From NCBI RefSeq assembly GCF_002798015.1, contig NZ_PGTZ01000006.1:558001-622000 (forward strand): DNA of 64,000 nucleotides, in the 5' to 3' direction. The notes beneath the pieces were generated by a model that was given only the letters and a program-made list of their open reading frames with translations, did no database searches and was not told the origin of the DNA. Shown piece after piece: positions 45,147-55,394 of this stretch. The position numbers and the translations under genes were made by a program. The DNA comes from Luteimicrobium subarcticum. Lineage in GTDB: Bacteria; Actinomycetota; Actinomycetes; Actinomycetales; Cellulomonadaceae. How positions within the stretch are numbered: the stretch's first letter is position 1; the number at the start of each line of letters is the position of its first letter.

Positions 45147-45248
45147 TTGACCCTGCCGAGCACGACGGCCTAGCGTTGCGGACGCCTGCTCGTGTGATCC
45201 ACGACACAACGTCGTGGTGCGTGGGCGGCAAAGTCCGGGACAACGGCG
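45147..45248 (+). promoter_or_regulatory. Orphan promoter followed by two hairpins
   Basis: In the 227 bases between the membrane protein (45032) and HAD gene (45260, opposite strand), TTGACC (45147-45152), an 18-nt spacer and TAGCGT (45171-45176) form a good plus-strand promoter. Downstream are hairpins CCACGAC-N5-GTCGTGG (45198-45216) and AAGTCCG-N14-CGGACTT (about 45231-45258). No coding frame follows on the plus strand. It may drive a small RNA or antisense transcript. Confidence 0.35.
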
Positions 45249-45259
45249 TCGCGGACTTC

Positions 45260-46111
45260 CTAACTTCCTCCGCCGGACCCGGAAGCCCGGGTGAGCGCCA
45301 CCGCGCGCTCGAGCACCTGCGCGGCACCGTCGTCCGCGTTGGTGGCGACGACCTCGTCGGCCGTGGCGCGGACGTGCTCGGCCGCGTTACCCATCGCGAA
45401 GGACCGCCCCGCCCACGTGAGCATCGGCAGGTCGTTGGCGGCGTCGCCCAGCGCCCAGACGTCCTCAGCCTCGACCCCGCGGGCGGCGAGCCAGGTCGCG
45501 AGCGTCGTCGCCTTGCTGACGTCGGGCCGCGAGACCTCGCCGAGGTCGTCGACGCCCGAGTGGGCCACGGTGGCGAGGTCCTCGAAGGCCACGGCCAGCG
45601 CGGCGTGCAGGTCGGGCCGCGGCGTCGTGGTCCGCACGAGCAGCTTGAGGGTCGCGTCATCGAGGACATCCTCGATGCGTTCGGCGGTGGGTGTCCCCGG
45701 CGGGACGTCGTGCGGGCCGCGGTAGTGGTCCTCGGTCGCGAACCCGCGGACGCTCTCGACGGCGAGCTGCACCTCGTCCTGCCCGAGGGCGGCACGGGCG
45801 CGGCGGGCCAGCTCGGCGACCAGGGGCGCGTCCATGCCGTGCTGCTCGACGACGCGCAGCGACGCCACCTCGACGACCGCAGCGCCGTTGGCGCAGATCG
45901 CCGCGCCGTGCCTCGCGACGTAGGGCGCGAGCTCGACGAGCCACCGCGGCGGCCGGGCCGTCACGAAGACGACCTCGACCCCGGCGTCCGCGGCCGCGAG
46001 GAGCGCCCGGGCCGTCCGCGGCGACACCCGACCGTCGGGCCCGAGCAGCGTCCCGTCGAGGTCGCTCGCCACGACTCGCGGCGCGGGGAGCGCCGTCGAG
46101 CCTACGGCCAC
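45260..46111 (-). CDS. HAD-superfamily (Cof-type) phosphatase
   Basis: 283 residues from a GTG at 46111. Motif I VVASDLDGTLLGP, motif II VFVTARPPR, motif III Lys in VSKATTLATWLAARGV, motif IV ALGDAANDLPML. A second Cof-like phosphatase besides the one at 8251, about 282 residues in both cases but diverged in the cap. Probable soluble sugar-phosphate or nucleotide phosphatase. Follows guaA on the same strand, with an unusual inverted repeat between them. Confidence 0.86.
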   Translation of the reverse strand: MAVGSTALPAPRVVASDLDGTLLGPDGRVSPRTARALLAAADAGVEVVFVTARPPRWLVELAPYVARHGAAICANGAAVVEVASLRVVEQHGMDAPLVAELARRARAALGQDEVQLAVESVRGFATEDHYRGPHDVPPGTPTAERIEDVLDDATLKLLVRTTTPRPDLHAALAVAFEDLATVAHSGVDDLGEVSRPDVSKATTLATWLAARGVEAEDVWALGDAANDLPMLTWAGRSFAMGNAAEHVRATADEVVATNADDGAAQVLERAVALTRASGSGGGS

Positions 46112-46127
46112 CGCGAAACGCCCACGG

Positions 46128-46232
46128 TGTCGGAGTCGGGGGCTGCCGTGCGGGTCGTGGCGGGTCTGGCGGGAGGCCGCGAGGTACGAGCGGCCGGATG
46201 GAAGACCCGCACGGCAGCCCCCGACTCCGACA
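46128..46232. repeat. 29-bp perfect inverted repeat with nested hairpin
   Basis: 29 nt at 46128-46156 are perfectly complementary to 46204-46232, with 47 nt between. The loop holds a smaller hairpin (GGCCGC/GCGGCC). It fills the gap between guaA (stop 46242) and the HAD start (46111). There is no T-run. It is longer than any terminator in this window and may be a terminator, a processing site, or a small palindromic repeat element. Confidence 0.7.
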
Positions 46233-46241
46233 ACACCACCC

Positions 46242-47825
46242 TCACTCCCACTCGATCGTCGCCGGCGGCTTGCTGGTGACGTCGAGGACGACGCGGTTGA
46301 CGTCGCGGACCTCGTTGGTGATGCGCGTGGAGATGACCTGGAGGACGTCGTAGGGCAGGCGGGTCCAGTCGGCGGTCATGGCGTCCTCGGACGACACGGG
46401 ACGCAGCACGATCGGGTGGCCGTAGGTGCGGCCGTCGCCCTGCACGCCCACGGAGCGCACGTCGGCGAGGAGCACGACGGGGCACTGCCAGATGTCGTCG
46501 TCGAGACCGGCCCGGGTGAGCTCGTCGCGCGCGATGGCGTCGGCGGCGCGCAGGATCTCGAGGCGCTCCGCGGTGACCTCGCCGATGATGCGGATGCCGA
46601 GGCCGGGGCCCGGGAACGGCTGGCGGGCCACGATGACCTCAGGGACGCCGAGCTCGCGCCCGACGGCCCGCACCTCGTCCTTGAACAGGGTGCGCAGCGG
46701 CTCGACGAGGTCGAACTGGAGGTCGTCGGGCAGGCCGCCGACGTTGTGGTGCGACTTGATGTTGGCCGCGCCCTCGCCGCCGCCGGACTCGACGACGTCG
46801 GGGTACAGGGTGCCCTGGACGAGGTACTTCACCTCACCACCGGACTCGCCGGCGTCCTCGACGACGCGACGCGCCGCGTCCTCGAACGCGCGGATGAACT
46901 CGCGGCCGATGATCTTGCGCTTCGTCTCGGGGTCGGTGTGCCCGGCGAGGGCGGTGAGGAACCGCTCCTTCTCGTCGAGGACGACGAGCCGCACGCCGGT
47001 CGCGGCGACGAAGTCGCGCTCGACCTGCTCGACCTCGCCCTGGCGCAGCAGCCCGTGGTCGACGAACACGCAGGTGAGCTGGTCGCCCACGGCCTTCTGC
47101 ACCAGCGCGGCCGCGACGGACGAGTCCACGCCGCCGGACAGGCCGCAGATGACGCGCGCGTCGCCCACCTGGGCGCGGATCGCGTCGACCTGGTCGGCGA
47201 TGACGTTGCCGGGCGTCCAGTCGGGGGCGAGCCCGGCGCCCTCGTAGAGGAACTTCTCCAGGACGGCCTGGCCGTGCGCGGAGTGCTTGACCTCGGGGTG
47301 CCACTGCACGCCGAAGAGACGGCGGGCGCTGTCCTCGAACGCGGCGACGGGCGAGCCCGCGGACGTCGCGAGGACCTCGAAGCCGTCGGGGGCGCGGTGC
47401 ACGGAGTCGCCGTGGCTCATCCACGTGGTCTGGTTCTCGGGGGTGCCGGCGAGCAGCACGCCGGCCGCGCACACCTCGACCTCGGTACCGCCGTACTCGC
47501 GCTGCCCCGTCTGGGCGACGTCGCCGCCGAGCGCCTTCGCCATGGCCTGGAAGCCGTAGCAGATGCCCAGGACGGGCACGCCTGCCTCGAACAGCGCCGG
47601 GTCGACGAACGGCGCACCGGCCGCGTAGACCGACGACGGGCCGCCGGACAGGATGATCGCAGCGGGGTCCTTCGCGAGCATCTTCTCCACGGACCACGTG
47701 TGCGGCACGATCTCGGAGTAGACCTTCGCCTCACGCACGCGGCGGGCGATGAGCTGGGCGTACTGGGCGCCGAAGTCGACGACGAGCACGGGACGGGCGA
47801 CGTGTTCGGGCGAGGTGGAGGTCAC
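46242..47825 (-). CDS. guaA: GMP synthase (glutamine-hydrolysing)
   Basis: 527 residues from the GTG at 47825. The N-terminal glutamine amidotransferase domain has [17 protein letters not shown], the catalytic Cys in GICYGFQ and His/Glu in QWHPEVKHS. The synthase domain has the ATP pyrophosphatase loop [14 protein letters not shown] and ends with the dimer domain [20 protein letters not shown]. Converts XMP to GMP. A TAGAAT box at 47833-47838 lies 7 nt before the GTG, so a leaderless start there is favoured; an ATG at 47834 overlaps this box. Confidence 0.95.
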   Translation of the reverse strand: MTSTSPEHVARPVLVVDFGAQYAQLIARRVREAKVYSEIVPHTWSVEKMLAKDPAAIILSGGPSSVYAAGAPFVDPALFEAGVPVLGICYGFQAMAKALGGDVAQTGQREYGGTEVEVCAAGVLLAGTPENQTTWMSHGDSVHRAPDGFEVLATSAGSPVAAFEDSARRLFGVQWHPEVKHSAHGQAVLEKFLYEGAGLAPDWTPGNVIADQVDAIRAQVGDARVICGLSGGVDSSVAAALVQKAVGDQLTCVFVDHGLLRQGEVEQVERDFVAATGVRLVVLDEKERFLTALAGHTDPETKRKIIGREFIRAFEDAARRVVEDAGESGGEVKYLVQGTLYPDVVESGGGEGAANIKSHHNVGGLPDDLQFDLVEPLRTLFKDEVRAVGRELGVPEVIVARQPFPGPGLGIRIIGEVTAERLEILRAADAIARDELTRAGLDDDIWQCPVVLLADVRSVGVQGDGRTYGHPIVLRPVSSEDAMTADWTRLPYDVLQVISTRITNEVRDVNRVVLDVTSKPPATIEWE

Positions 47826-47904
47826 GGCGGCCATTCTACGGGGGTCTCCCGGTGGCCCAGGAGGCGTCGCACGGACGTCCCCCCGGGGATCAGGAGGTCG
47901 GCGG

Positions 47905-48594
47905 TCACCGGTCCGCGCCCGTCACGACGGCGCGCAGGTGCCGCGCCGCGGCCTCGGGGTCGTCGGCGGCTGTGACCGCGCGGACGACGACCACGCGTCG
48001 GGCCCCCGCCGCCACGACCTCGTGGACGGTCTCCTCGTCGATGCCGCCGATCGCGAACCACGGCGTCGTCGGTCCGGACGCCGCGACCCGGCGCACGAGG
48101 TCCAGGCCGACCGCCGGCCTCCCCGCCTTCGTCGGCGTGGGCCACACCGGGCCGACGCAGAAGTAGTCGACGTCCGGGTCGGCGTCCGCCGCCGACGCCT
48201 CGGCGTCCGCGTGCGTCGAGCGACCGAGCAGGACGTCGGGCCCGACGAGCCGCCGGGCCACGGCGACCGGCAGGTCGTCCTGCCCGGTGTGCAGGACGGG
48301 CGCGCCCGCGAGCGCCGCGAGGTCTGCCCGGTCGTTCACCGCCCAGAGCGCACCGTGCCGCGCGGCGACGTCCGCGACGAGCTCGAGCAGCTCGAGCTCG
48401 CGGCGGGTGCTGATGCCGCGGTCGCGGAGCTGGACGACGTCGACACCGCCGCGCAGCGCCGCGTCGAGGAAGTCCTCCAGGTCGCCGGACGCCTCCCGGG
48501 CGTCCGTGCACAGGTACAGGCGGGCGGCGCCGAGACGCACCGCGTGGAGGCTTCCGGGACGGGACGCACCGGGCGCGTCGGGCGGGTTCGTCAT
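47905..48594 (-). CDS. thiE: Thiamine-phosphate synthase
   Basis: 229 residues, TIM-barrel enzyme that joins HMP-PP to thiazole phosphate to form thiamine monophosphate. Signature parts are [33 protein letters not shown] and [19 protein letters not shown] with the phosphate loop AIGGI. TACACT lies 8 nt before the ATG (48603-48608), so it is likely leaderless. It is divergent from thiO; the TPP riboswitch lies on the other strand, so it may escape direct TPP control. Confidence 0.93.
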   Translation of the reverse strand: MTNPPDAPGASRPGSLHAVRLGAARLYLCTDAREASGDLEDFLDAALRGGVDVVQLRDRGISTRRELELLELVADVAARHGALWAVNDRADLAALAGAPVLHTGQDDLPVAVARRLVGPDVLLGRSTHADAEASAADADPDVDYFCVGPVWPTPTKAGRPAVGLDLVRRVAASGPTTPWFAIGGIDEETVHEVVAAGARRVVVVRAVTAADDPEAAARHLRAVVTGADR

Positions 48595-48620
48595 GAGCCG
48601 CGAGTGTAGTGTGACCGGCG

Positions 48621-48708
48621 CACGGGAGTCCCCGTTCCGGGGCTGAGAGGACGCGGGGCGCGCGTCGACCGTCGAACCTGATCTGGGTCATGCCAGCGAT
48701 AGGGAGCC
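48621..48708 (+). promoter_or_regulatory. TPP riboswitch (THI element) upstream of thiO
   Basis: The conserved blocks are in order: ACGGGAG, GGGGCTGAGAGG (pyrimidine-sensing arm, 48639-48650), then ACCGTCGAACCTGATCTGGG (48669-48688) and GCGATAGGGAG (48696-48706). These are the signature of the thiamine pyrophosphate aptamer. Its 3' end includes the AGGGAG that is the ribosome site for the TTG start at 48714, so control is probably at translation initiation. Confidence 0.95.
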
Positions 48709-48713
48709 GAACG

Positions 48714-50047
48714 TTGTCGACCACCCCGCGCGCCGTCCCCGGCGCGTCACGGAACACTCGCCCGACGCGCGCCACCGCGCCCGCGAAGCCGCCCGCGCCG
48801 CGCCCCCCGCGCGCTGCCGAGCCCGCCGACGTCCTGGTCGTCGGCGCAGGGATCGTCGGGGCCGCGATCGCGTGGCGTGCTGCCGCCGCGGGCCTCACCG
48901 TCACGCTGCTCGACCCGGAGCCCGGGGACGGTGCGACCCACGCGGCCGCCGGGATGCTCGCCCCGGCCGCCGAGTCGACGCCCGGCGAGGACGCCGCCGC
49001 CGCGCTCCACCGCGCCGCCGCGGACGCCTGGCCCGCCTTCGCGGCCGAGCTCACCGCGGCGTCCGGCGTCGACGTCGGCCTGCGCACGTCGGGCACGGTC
49101 CTGCTGGCGCACGACTCGGGCGACCGGCGCACGCTGCACGACGACGTCGCCCGGCACCGCGCAGCGGGGCTGCCCACGGTCGACCTCGACCTCGAGGAGG
49201 CGGCCGGGCTCGCGCCGTTCGTCGGCCCGCTCGTGACGGCCGCCGCGCACGTGGGGAGCGACCACCAGGTCGACCCGCGCGCCACGCACCGGGCGCTGCT
49301 CGCCGCCCTCGATGCCACCGGACGGGCGACCCTCGTCCGGGCGTCGGCAGACCGGGTCACGACGGTGCAGGGGGCCGTCGTGGGGGTCGTCGACGACGCC
49401 GGTCGCGCCCACCGGGCGCACCGGACCGTGCTCGCGGCGGGCGTCGCCACCACGGCGCTCGCCGCGAGCCTCGGCGCGGCCACGGCTCCCCTCCTGCCGC
49501 TGCGCGGGGTGGTCGGCCAGACCCTGCGCCTGCAGGCCGACCCGTGGCTCCGGCTCCCGACCGTGCTGCGCGGTCTCGTCCAGGGCCGCGAGGTGTACGT
49601 CGTGCCGCGCGAGCCCGCGGAGGACGGCCGCTACGAGATCGTCGTCGGCGCGACCACCGAGGAGACCCCCGACGACCGTCGCCCCCGGGCAGGCGGCACG
49701 TTCGCGCTGCTGCGCGACGCGCGCGTCCTCGTGCCGGCGCTCGACGAGTGCGTCCTGCTCGACGTCACGCAGCGCGCGCGGCCCACGACGCCCGACCTGC
49801 TCCCGCTCGTCGGAGAGTCCGGCGTGCCGGGGCTGCTCGTCGCCGCGGGGCACCACCGCAACGGCGTCCTGCACGCGCCGCTGACCGCCGACGCGGTCGT
49901 CGCGCTGCTCACGGGCGGCACGCTGCCCGCCGTGCTGGTGCCCGCCGACCCGCGCCGCTTCGCCCCCGCCCCCCGCCCGCGCCGCCGCCCCGCGCCGCTC
50001 GCCGCGGCCGGCCTGTGGGCGTCGCGCGACGGCGCCCCCGCGCAGCG

Positions 50048-50051
<4 letters not shown>
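48714..50051 (+). CDS. thiO: Glycine oxidase (FAD-dependent)
   Basis: 445 residues. Oxidises glycine to the imine needed for the thiazole ring of thiamine. FAD-binding VLVVGAGIVGAAIAWRA near residue 40 and the late flavin motif GVPGLLVAAGHHRNGVLHAP are as in DAO-family enzymes. Start TTG at 48714, because AGGGAG of the riboswitch 3' strand is 8 nt upstream. An in-frame ATG at 48690 lies inside the aptamer. The C-terminus is Arg/Pro/Ala-rich. The ATG of thiS overlaps its stop. Confidence 0.9.
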
Positions 50052-51116
<1,065 letters not shown>

Positions 51117-51173
51117 CCGGTCCGGTCCGCCGGCGTCCGATCCGCCCGCGACCGCAGTCGCCAGGGCGGTCCG

Positions 51174-52448
51174 TCAGACGGAGACCTCGGTGCGCCAGGC
51201 GACCAGCCCGCCGACGACGTTGCGCGCGTCGACCCCCGCCTCCCGCGCGACCTCCGCGACCCGGGCCGACCGGGGGCCCGCCTTGCAGAGCACCGCGACG
51301 GGCCGGTCGTCCGGCAGGTCTGCGAGCGCCCGTCGCGCCGCGTCGCCACCCCCGAGCAGGGTGCCGGACGGCACGTGGCGTACGCGCGGGTCGTGGGCGT
51401 GCACGAACGGCTCGGCGGCGAGCTCCCAGTCCTCGCGCACGTCGACCACGACGACGTCGGCCCCGGACTCGAGGAGGTCGGCGAGCTCGCGGGCGCTGAC
51501 GTCCGTGGGAGGGGCGGCCGGTGCTGACGTGTCGCCCGCGGCGCCCTGGTCGGCACGGGCAGGGACGGCGCACGCGACCGGCGCGGGCTCGGCGACCGCG
51601 GTGACGGGCTCGCGCGCCGGGTCGGCGCGGACGGTGAGGTAGCGCCACGTCCCGTCGAGGGCGTCGTGCACCGCGAGGCGTCCGAGCAGCGGTGTGCCGA
51701 CCCCGGTGACGAGCTTGACGACCTCGGTGGCCATCGCGGTGCCCACGGTCCCGCACGTGACCCCGAGGACGCCGCCCGTCGCGCAGTCGGGCACGGTGCC
51801 GGGGGGAGGCGGGTCGGGGAACACGTCGCGGTACGTCACGCCCGGCAGGTCACCGAGCGGTCGGGCGGAGAACACGGCCACCTGGCCGTCGAACTGGTGC
51901 ACGGCACCCCACACGACGGGGCGCCCGGCGACCTCCGCGGCGTCCGACACGAGGTAGCGGGCCCCGAAGCTGTCGGTCCCGTCGACCACGACGTCGTACG
52001 TGGACACGAGGTCGACCGCGTTGGACGCGTCCAGGCGGAACGGGTGCGCCTCGACGACGACGTGCGGGTTGGTGCGTGCCACCGCGTCGCGGGCCGAGTC
52101 GACCTTCCGGCGGCCGACGTCGGCGTCGCGGTGCAGCACCTGGCGCTGCAGGTTGGAGGCGTCGACCACGTCGTCGTCGACGATGCCGAGCGTGCCGACG
52201 CCCGCGGCCGCGAGGTACTGGACGACCGGGCTGCCGAGCCCGCCCGCGCCGACGACGAGCACCCGCGCGTCGCGGAGCCGACGCTGCCCGTCCAGCCCGA
52301 CGCCGGGGAGCGGCAGGTGCCGCGCGTACCGGGCGAGCTCGGCCGGGGCGAGCGTGCCCCGGGTGAGCGTGTCCGGGGACGGCCCGAGGGCGGCGGACCG
52401 GGGTCCGCCGCCCTCGGCGACAGGTGCTGCGGTGCGGTCGGTGCCCAT
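51174..52448 (-). CDS. ThiF/MoeB/MoeZ-like adenylyltransferase with rhodanese domain
   Basis: 424 residues. E1-like domain at 40-260: VLVVGAGGLGSPVVQYLAAAG, DDVVDASNLQRQVLH and the Cys-containing CATGGVLGV. C-terminal rhodanese domain ends with the active-site loop CKAGPRS. It probably adenylates and sulfur-loads ThiS, and perhaps MoaD-like carriers. The Zn-binding CxxC pairs of MoeB are absent. It is convergent with thiG; start ATG at 52448 preferred over 52460, both without a strong ribosome site. Confidence 0.88.
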   Translation of the reverse strand: MGTDRTAAPVAEGGGPRSAALGPSPDTLTRGTLAPAELARYARHLPLPGVGLDGQRRLRDARVLVVGAGGLGSPVVQYLAAAGVGTLGIVDDDVVDASNLQRQVLHRDADVGRRKVDSARDAVARTNPHVVVEAHPFRLDASNAVDLVSTYDVVVDGTDSFGARYLVSDAAEVAGRPVVWGAVHQFDGQVAVFSARPLGDLPGVTYRDVFPDPPPPGTVPDCATGGVLGVTCGTVGTAMATEVVKLVTGVGTPLLGRLAVHDALDGTWRYLTVRADPAREPVTAVAEPAPVACAVPARADQGAAGDTSAPAAPPTDVSARELADLLESGADVVVVDVREDWELAAEPFVHAHDPRVRHVPSGTLLGGGDAARRALADLPDDRPVAVLCKAGPRSARVAEVAREAGVDARNVVGGLVAWRTEVSV

Positions 52449-52531
52449 GCGACCCATCATGCGCCACCCGTGGCGCCTTCAGGCGCTGCTTCGGCGCGGG
52501 CTCCGGCGGGACGCCGGCCGAAGAGCGAAGG

Positions 52532-52822
52532 TCAGAGGATGCCGCGACGACGACCACGACCGGCGGTGCGGCCCGCGTACAGCGAGACGAACAGCGCGGC
52601 GAGGATCACCTGGATGAACAGCTGGATCCAGTCGATGCCGTCGGTGTGCCGCACGCCGAGGAACCCGGCGATGATCGTGCCGATGAAGGCGGCCACGATG
52701 CCGATGAGGATCGTCGCGAGGATCGAGATGTTCTGGTGGCCGCGGACGAAGAGGCGACCGAGGGCGCCGATGACGAGCCCGACGATGATGGCCGTGACGA
52801 TGGAGGTGACCGTGAGAGTCAT
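52532..52822 (-). CDS. GlsB/YeaQ/YmgE-type stress membrane protein
   Basis: 96 residues with three helices and Gly-rich motifs: VIGALGRLFVRGHQNI, ILIGIVAAFIGTIIAGFLGV. The family is made under stress, in the transglycosylase-associated protein group. CCAAGGAGACATTCC precedes the ATG. An inverted repeat lies upstream at 52850-52865. Confidence 0.88.
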   Translation of the reverse strand: MTLTVTSIVTAIIVGLVIGALGRLFVRGHQNISILATILIGIVAAFIGTIIAGFLGVRHTDGIDWIQLFIQVILAALFVSLYAGRTAGRGRRRGIL

Positions 52823-52849
52823 GGAATGTCTCCTTGGGGGGCTTCGTAC

Positions 52850-52865
52850 CGTTCTGGTATGAACG
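52850..52865 (-). promoter_or_regulatory. Inverted repeat upstream of the GlsB-like gene
   Basis: CGTTC-N6-GAACG, 28 nt before the ATG. It could be an operator or part of a stress promoter; a sigma assignment is not possible by eye. Confidence 0.3.
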
Positions 52866-53012
52866 TTCCCCTAAGGTGCCGTCCGCGCGGGAGGCACGCA
52901 CGCGGAACGCGTCCTCGTCGCCGCGGACGCGCTACCGGTTGCCTGTCGGCACGAACCGTGGGAAAAGCGACAGCCGGTCCTCCGCGTCAGGCGTCGGCGT
53001 CAGGCGTCCACG

Positions 53013-53405
53013 TCACACGCCGTACTGCGAGGCCAGCCCGTCGAGCTTCGCCTCCGCGTCGCGGTGGACGTTGCGCTCGACCACGAAGCTCATGACCGGG
53101 ACGACGCCCGCGAGCACCTGGGTCACGAGGCGCGGGAACCGCCACCGCATCTTGGACCACAGGTCGACGACCGTCACGAGGTAGACGACGTAGATCCACC
53201 CGTGCGCGTACGGGATCCACTCGACGGCACCGATCCACGACACGTCCACCACGTACTTGAGCAGGAGCTCGACGCAGAGCAGGAGCAGCATCACGCCGGT
53301 GACGATCGCCATCACGCGGTAGCGCGCGAGCGCGCCGCGCGCCTTGCGGATGGCCGTCTGGGCGGCCGCGGTGTCGACGGACTTGCCGGTGGTCGGGGAC
53401 GTCAT
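53013..53405 (-). CDS. DUF3817 membrane protein
   Basis: 130 residues with three helices (VMAIVTGVMLLLLCVELLL, IYVVYLVTVVDLW, RLVTQVLAGVVPVMSFVVE). Typical of DUF3817, common in actinobacteria and of unknown role. ATG at 53405, with AGGCGAGC upstream. The N-terminal 30 residues are Ser/Thr/Ala-rich and soluble. Confidence 0.8.
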   Translation of the reverse strand: MTSPTTGKSVDTAAAQTAIRKARGALARYRVMAIVTGVMLLLLCVELLLKYVVDVSWIGAVEWIPYAHGWIYVVYLVTVVDLWSKMRWRFPRLVTQVLAGVVPVMSFVVERNVHRDAEAKLDGLASQYGV

Positions 53406-53588
53406 GCTCGCCTCGCAGGTCGGTGCGGCTGAACCACGCGGCCGGGGCCGGGAGCCCGGTCCCACGGTTCAGCACAGGTCGTGCACACCGGTCCCACGCC
53501 GCGCGCATGGCGTGCGTCACAGTCCGGTGTGCCGGGTCGGCCCGTTATTCGGGTGATCGATGTCCGAGGGCCGACCTAATGTTATGCG

Positions 53589-55394
53589 GTGCTTCCCCTC
53601 CCCCAGCCCGACGTCGGCACGCCGCCGCTCGACTCGCCCGCGCGCGCCCTCCTCTGGCAGGGGTGGCGCCAGCGCGGCATCCTCACCGCCTCCCTCGTCG
53701 CGGGCTCCGTGACGATGGTGTCGCAGTCGCTCACCGCGCTGCTCCTCGGCCACGCCATCGACGACGGGCTCAGCAACGGGTTCGGCCCCGAGCTCCTGCT
53801 GTGGGTCGGGATCATGTTCGCCAACGGCGTCGTCATGGTCACCGCCGGGGCGCTGAGCCACAAGTACGACGTCCTCAACTGGCTGCGCGCGTCGTTCGCG
53901 TCGTCGCAGCGCATCGGCGACCACGCCACCCGCACGGGCCACCGCATCACCCGCGAGCTGCCCACCGGCGAGGTCGTCTCCGCCGTCGCCAACGACGCAC
54001 TGCGCACCGGCGAGGTCTACGCCATCGCCGGGCGGTTCGTCGGGTCGCTCGTCGCGTACGTCGGCGTGGCCGTCGTGATGTGCGTGATGTCGCTCCCGCT
54101 CGGGCTCGTCGTCGTCCTCGGGCTGCCCGTGGTCGCCGGCATCCTGGCTCTGCTCGTCAAGCCGCTCCAGGCCCGGCAGGCGGCCCAGCGCGAGGAGCAG
54201 GGGCACCTCACCGCGCTCGGCGCCGACACCGTCTCGGGTCTGCGCATCCTGCGCGGCATCGGCGGCGAGGGCGTCTTCGCGGCCCGGTACGCCGAGCAGT
54301 CCCAGGTCGTGCGGCGCGAGGGCGTCCGCGTCGCTGGCATCCAGTCGTGGCTCGACGGCCTCCAGGCCCTCCTGCCCGGTCTTCTCGTCGCGCTCGTCAT
54401 CTGGCTCGGCGCCCGCGAGGCGATCGCCGGCGACATCACCGCGGGCCAGCTCGTCACCTTCTACGCCTACGCGGCGTTCCTGTCCTGGCCCCTGCAGATC
54501 GCGACGCAGACGCTCCAGATCGTCACCCGCGGCCTCGTCGCGACCGGCAAGATCCAGAACGTGCTGCGGACCGAGAGCGCGACCCCCTCGCCCGCGACCC
54601 CGGCCACGGCGCCCGCACCCGGCGCCGCCCTCGAGGACGAGACCTCCGGGCTGGTGCTCGCGCCCGGCCGCGTCGTCGGGCTCGTGTGCGCCGACCCGGA
54701 CGCGTCCGCCGCCGTCGCCACCCGCCTGGGCCGGTTCGACGACGACGCCGAGGCCACGACGCCCGTCCGCCTCGGCGGCACGCTCCTCGCCGACCTCGAC
54801 AAGGAGCACCTGCGCCACCGCGTCGTCGTGTCCGAGGCCACGGGCCACCTGTTCTCCGGCATCCTCGGCGAGGCCCTCGACGCCCGGGGCCGCGCCGTCG
54901 AGCGCGAGCTCCTGGACGCGATCACCGTCGCCGACGCGCACGACGTCCTCGACTCCGTGCCCGGCGGCCTCGCCGGCGAGCTGCCGGAGAAGGGCCGTTC
55001 GCTGTCCGGCGGGCAGCGGCAGCGCGTCGCCCTGGCGCGCGCCCTGCTCACCGAGCCGGAGATCCTCGTGCTCGTCGAGCCGACCAGCGCGGTCGACGCC
55101 CACACCGAGGCGCGCATCGCCGAGCGCGTGGCCCAGGTCCGGCGCGGCCGCACCACGCTCGTCGTGACCGCCAGCCCCCTCGTCCTCGACCACCTCGACG
55201 ACGTGCTGCTGCTCGAGGACGGCCGCGTGGTGACGCACGGCACCCATGCCGAGCTGCTCACCCGTGCCGACGCCGCCGCCGCCCGCTACCGCGCGGTCGT
55301 GGGCCGGTCGATGGACGAGGTCGAGGGCGCGGCCGAGAACGAGAACGAGACCGAGACCGAGACCGAGAACGCGACCGCAGGGAGGACCCGATGA
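53589..55394 (+). CDS. ABC exporter subunit with degenerate Walker sites
   Basis: 601 residues: six membrane helices (residues 20-330) then a nucleotide-binding domain. The Walker A position reads CADPDASAAVATRL, with no GxxGxGKS/T. The signature is intact (LSGGQRQRVALARALL). Walker B is VLVEPTSAVD, with Val instead of Asp but the catalytic Glu kept, and the switch His is missing (VTASPLVL). It ends with a Glu/Thr/Asn simple repeat (hexamers GAGACC/GAGAAC, 55336-55371). GTG start with TAATGT 6 nt upstream, likely leaderless. It pairs with the next gene, ATG overlap of 4 bases. Confidence 0.88.
   Translation: MLPLPQPDVGTPPLDSPARALLWQGWRQRGILTASLVAGSVTMVSQSLTALLLGHAIDDGLSNGFGPELLLWVGIMFANGVVMVTAGALSHKYDVLNWLRASFASSQRIGDHATRTGHRITRELPTGEVVSAVANDALRTGEVYAIAGRFVGSLVAYVGVAVVMCVMSLPLGLVVVLGLPVVAGILALLVKPLQARQAAQREEQGHLTALGADTVSGLRILRGIGGEGVFAARYAEQSQVVRREGVRVAGIQSWLDGLQALLPGLLVALVIWLGAREAIAGDITAGQLVTFYAYAAFLSWPLQIATQTLQIVTRGLVATGKIQNVLRTESATPSPATPATAPAPGAALEDETSGLVLAPGRVVGLVCADPDASAAVATRLGRFDDDAEATTPVRLGGTLLADLDKEHLRHRVVVSEATGHLFSGILGEALDARGRAVERELLDAITVADAHDVLDSVPGGLAGELPEKGRSLSGGQRQRVALARALLTEPEILVLVEPTSAVDAHTEARIAERVAQVRRGRTTLVVTASPLVLDHLDDVLLLEDGRVVTHGTHAELLTRADAAAARYRAVVGRSMDEVEGAAENENETETETENATAGRTR

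Noticed and set aside
48690-48713. ATG at 48690 as thiO start
   Set aside because: It lies inside conserved TPP aptamer sequence; AGGGAG fits the TTG at 48714.
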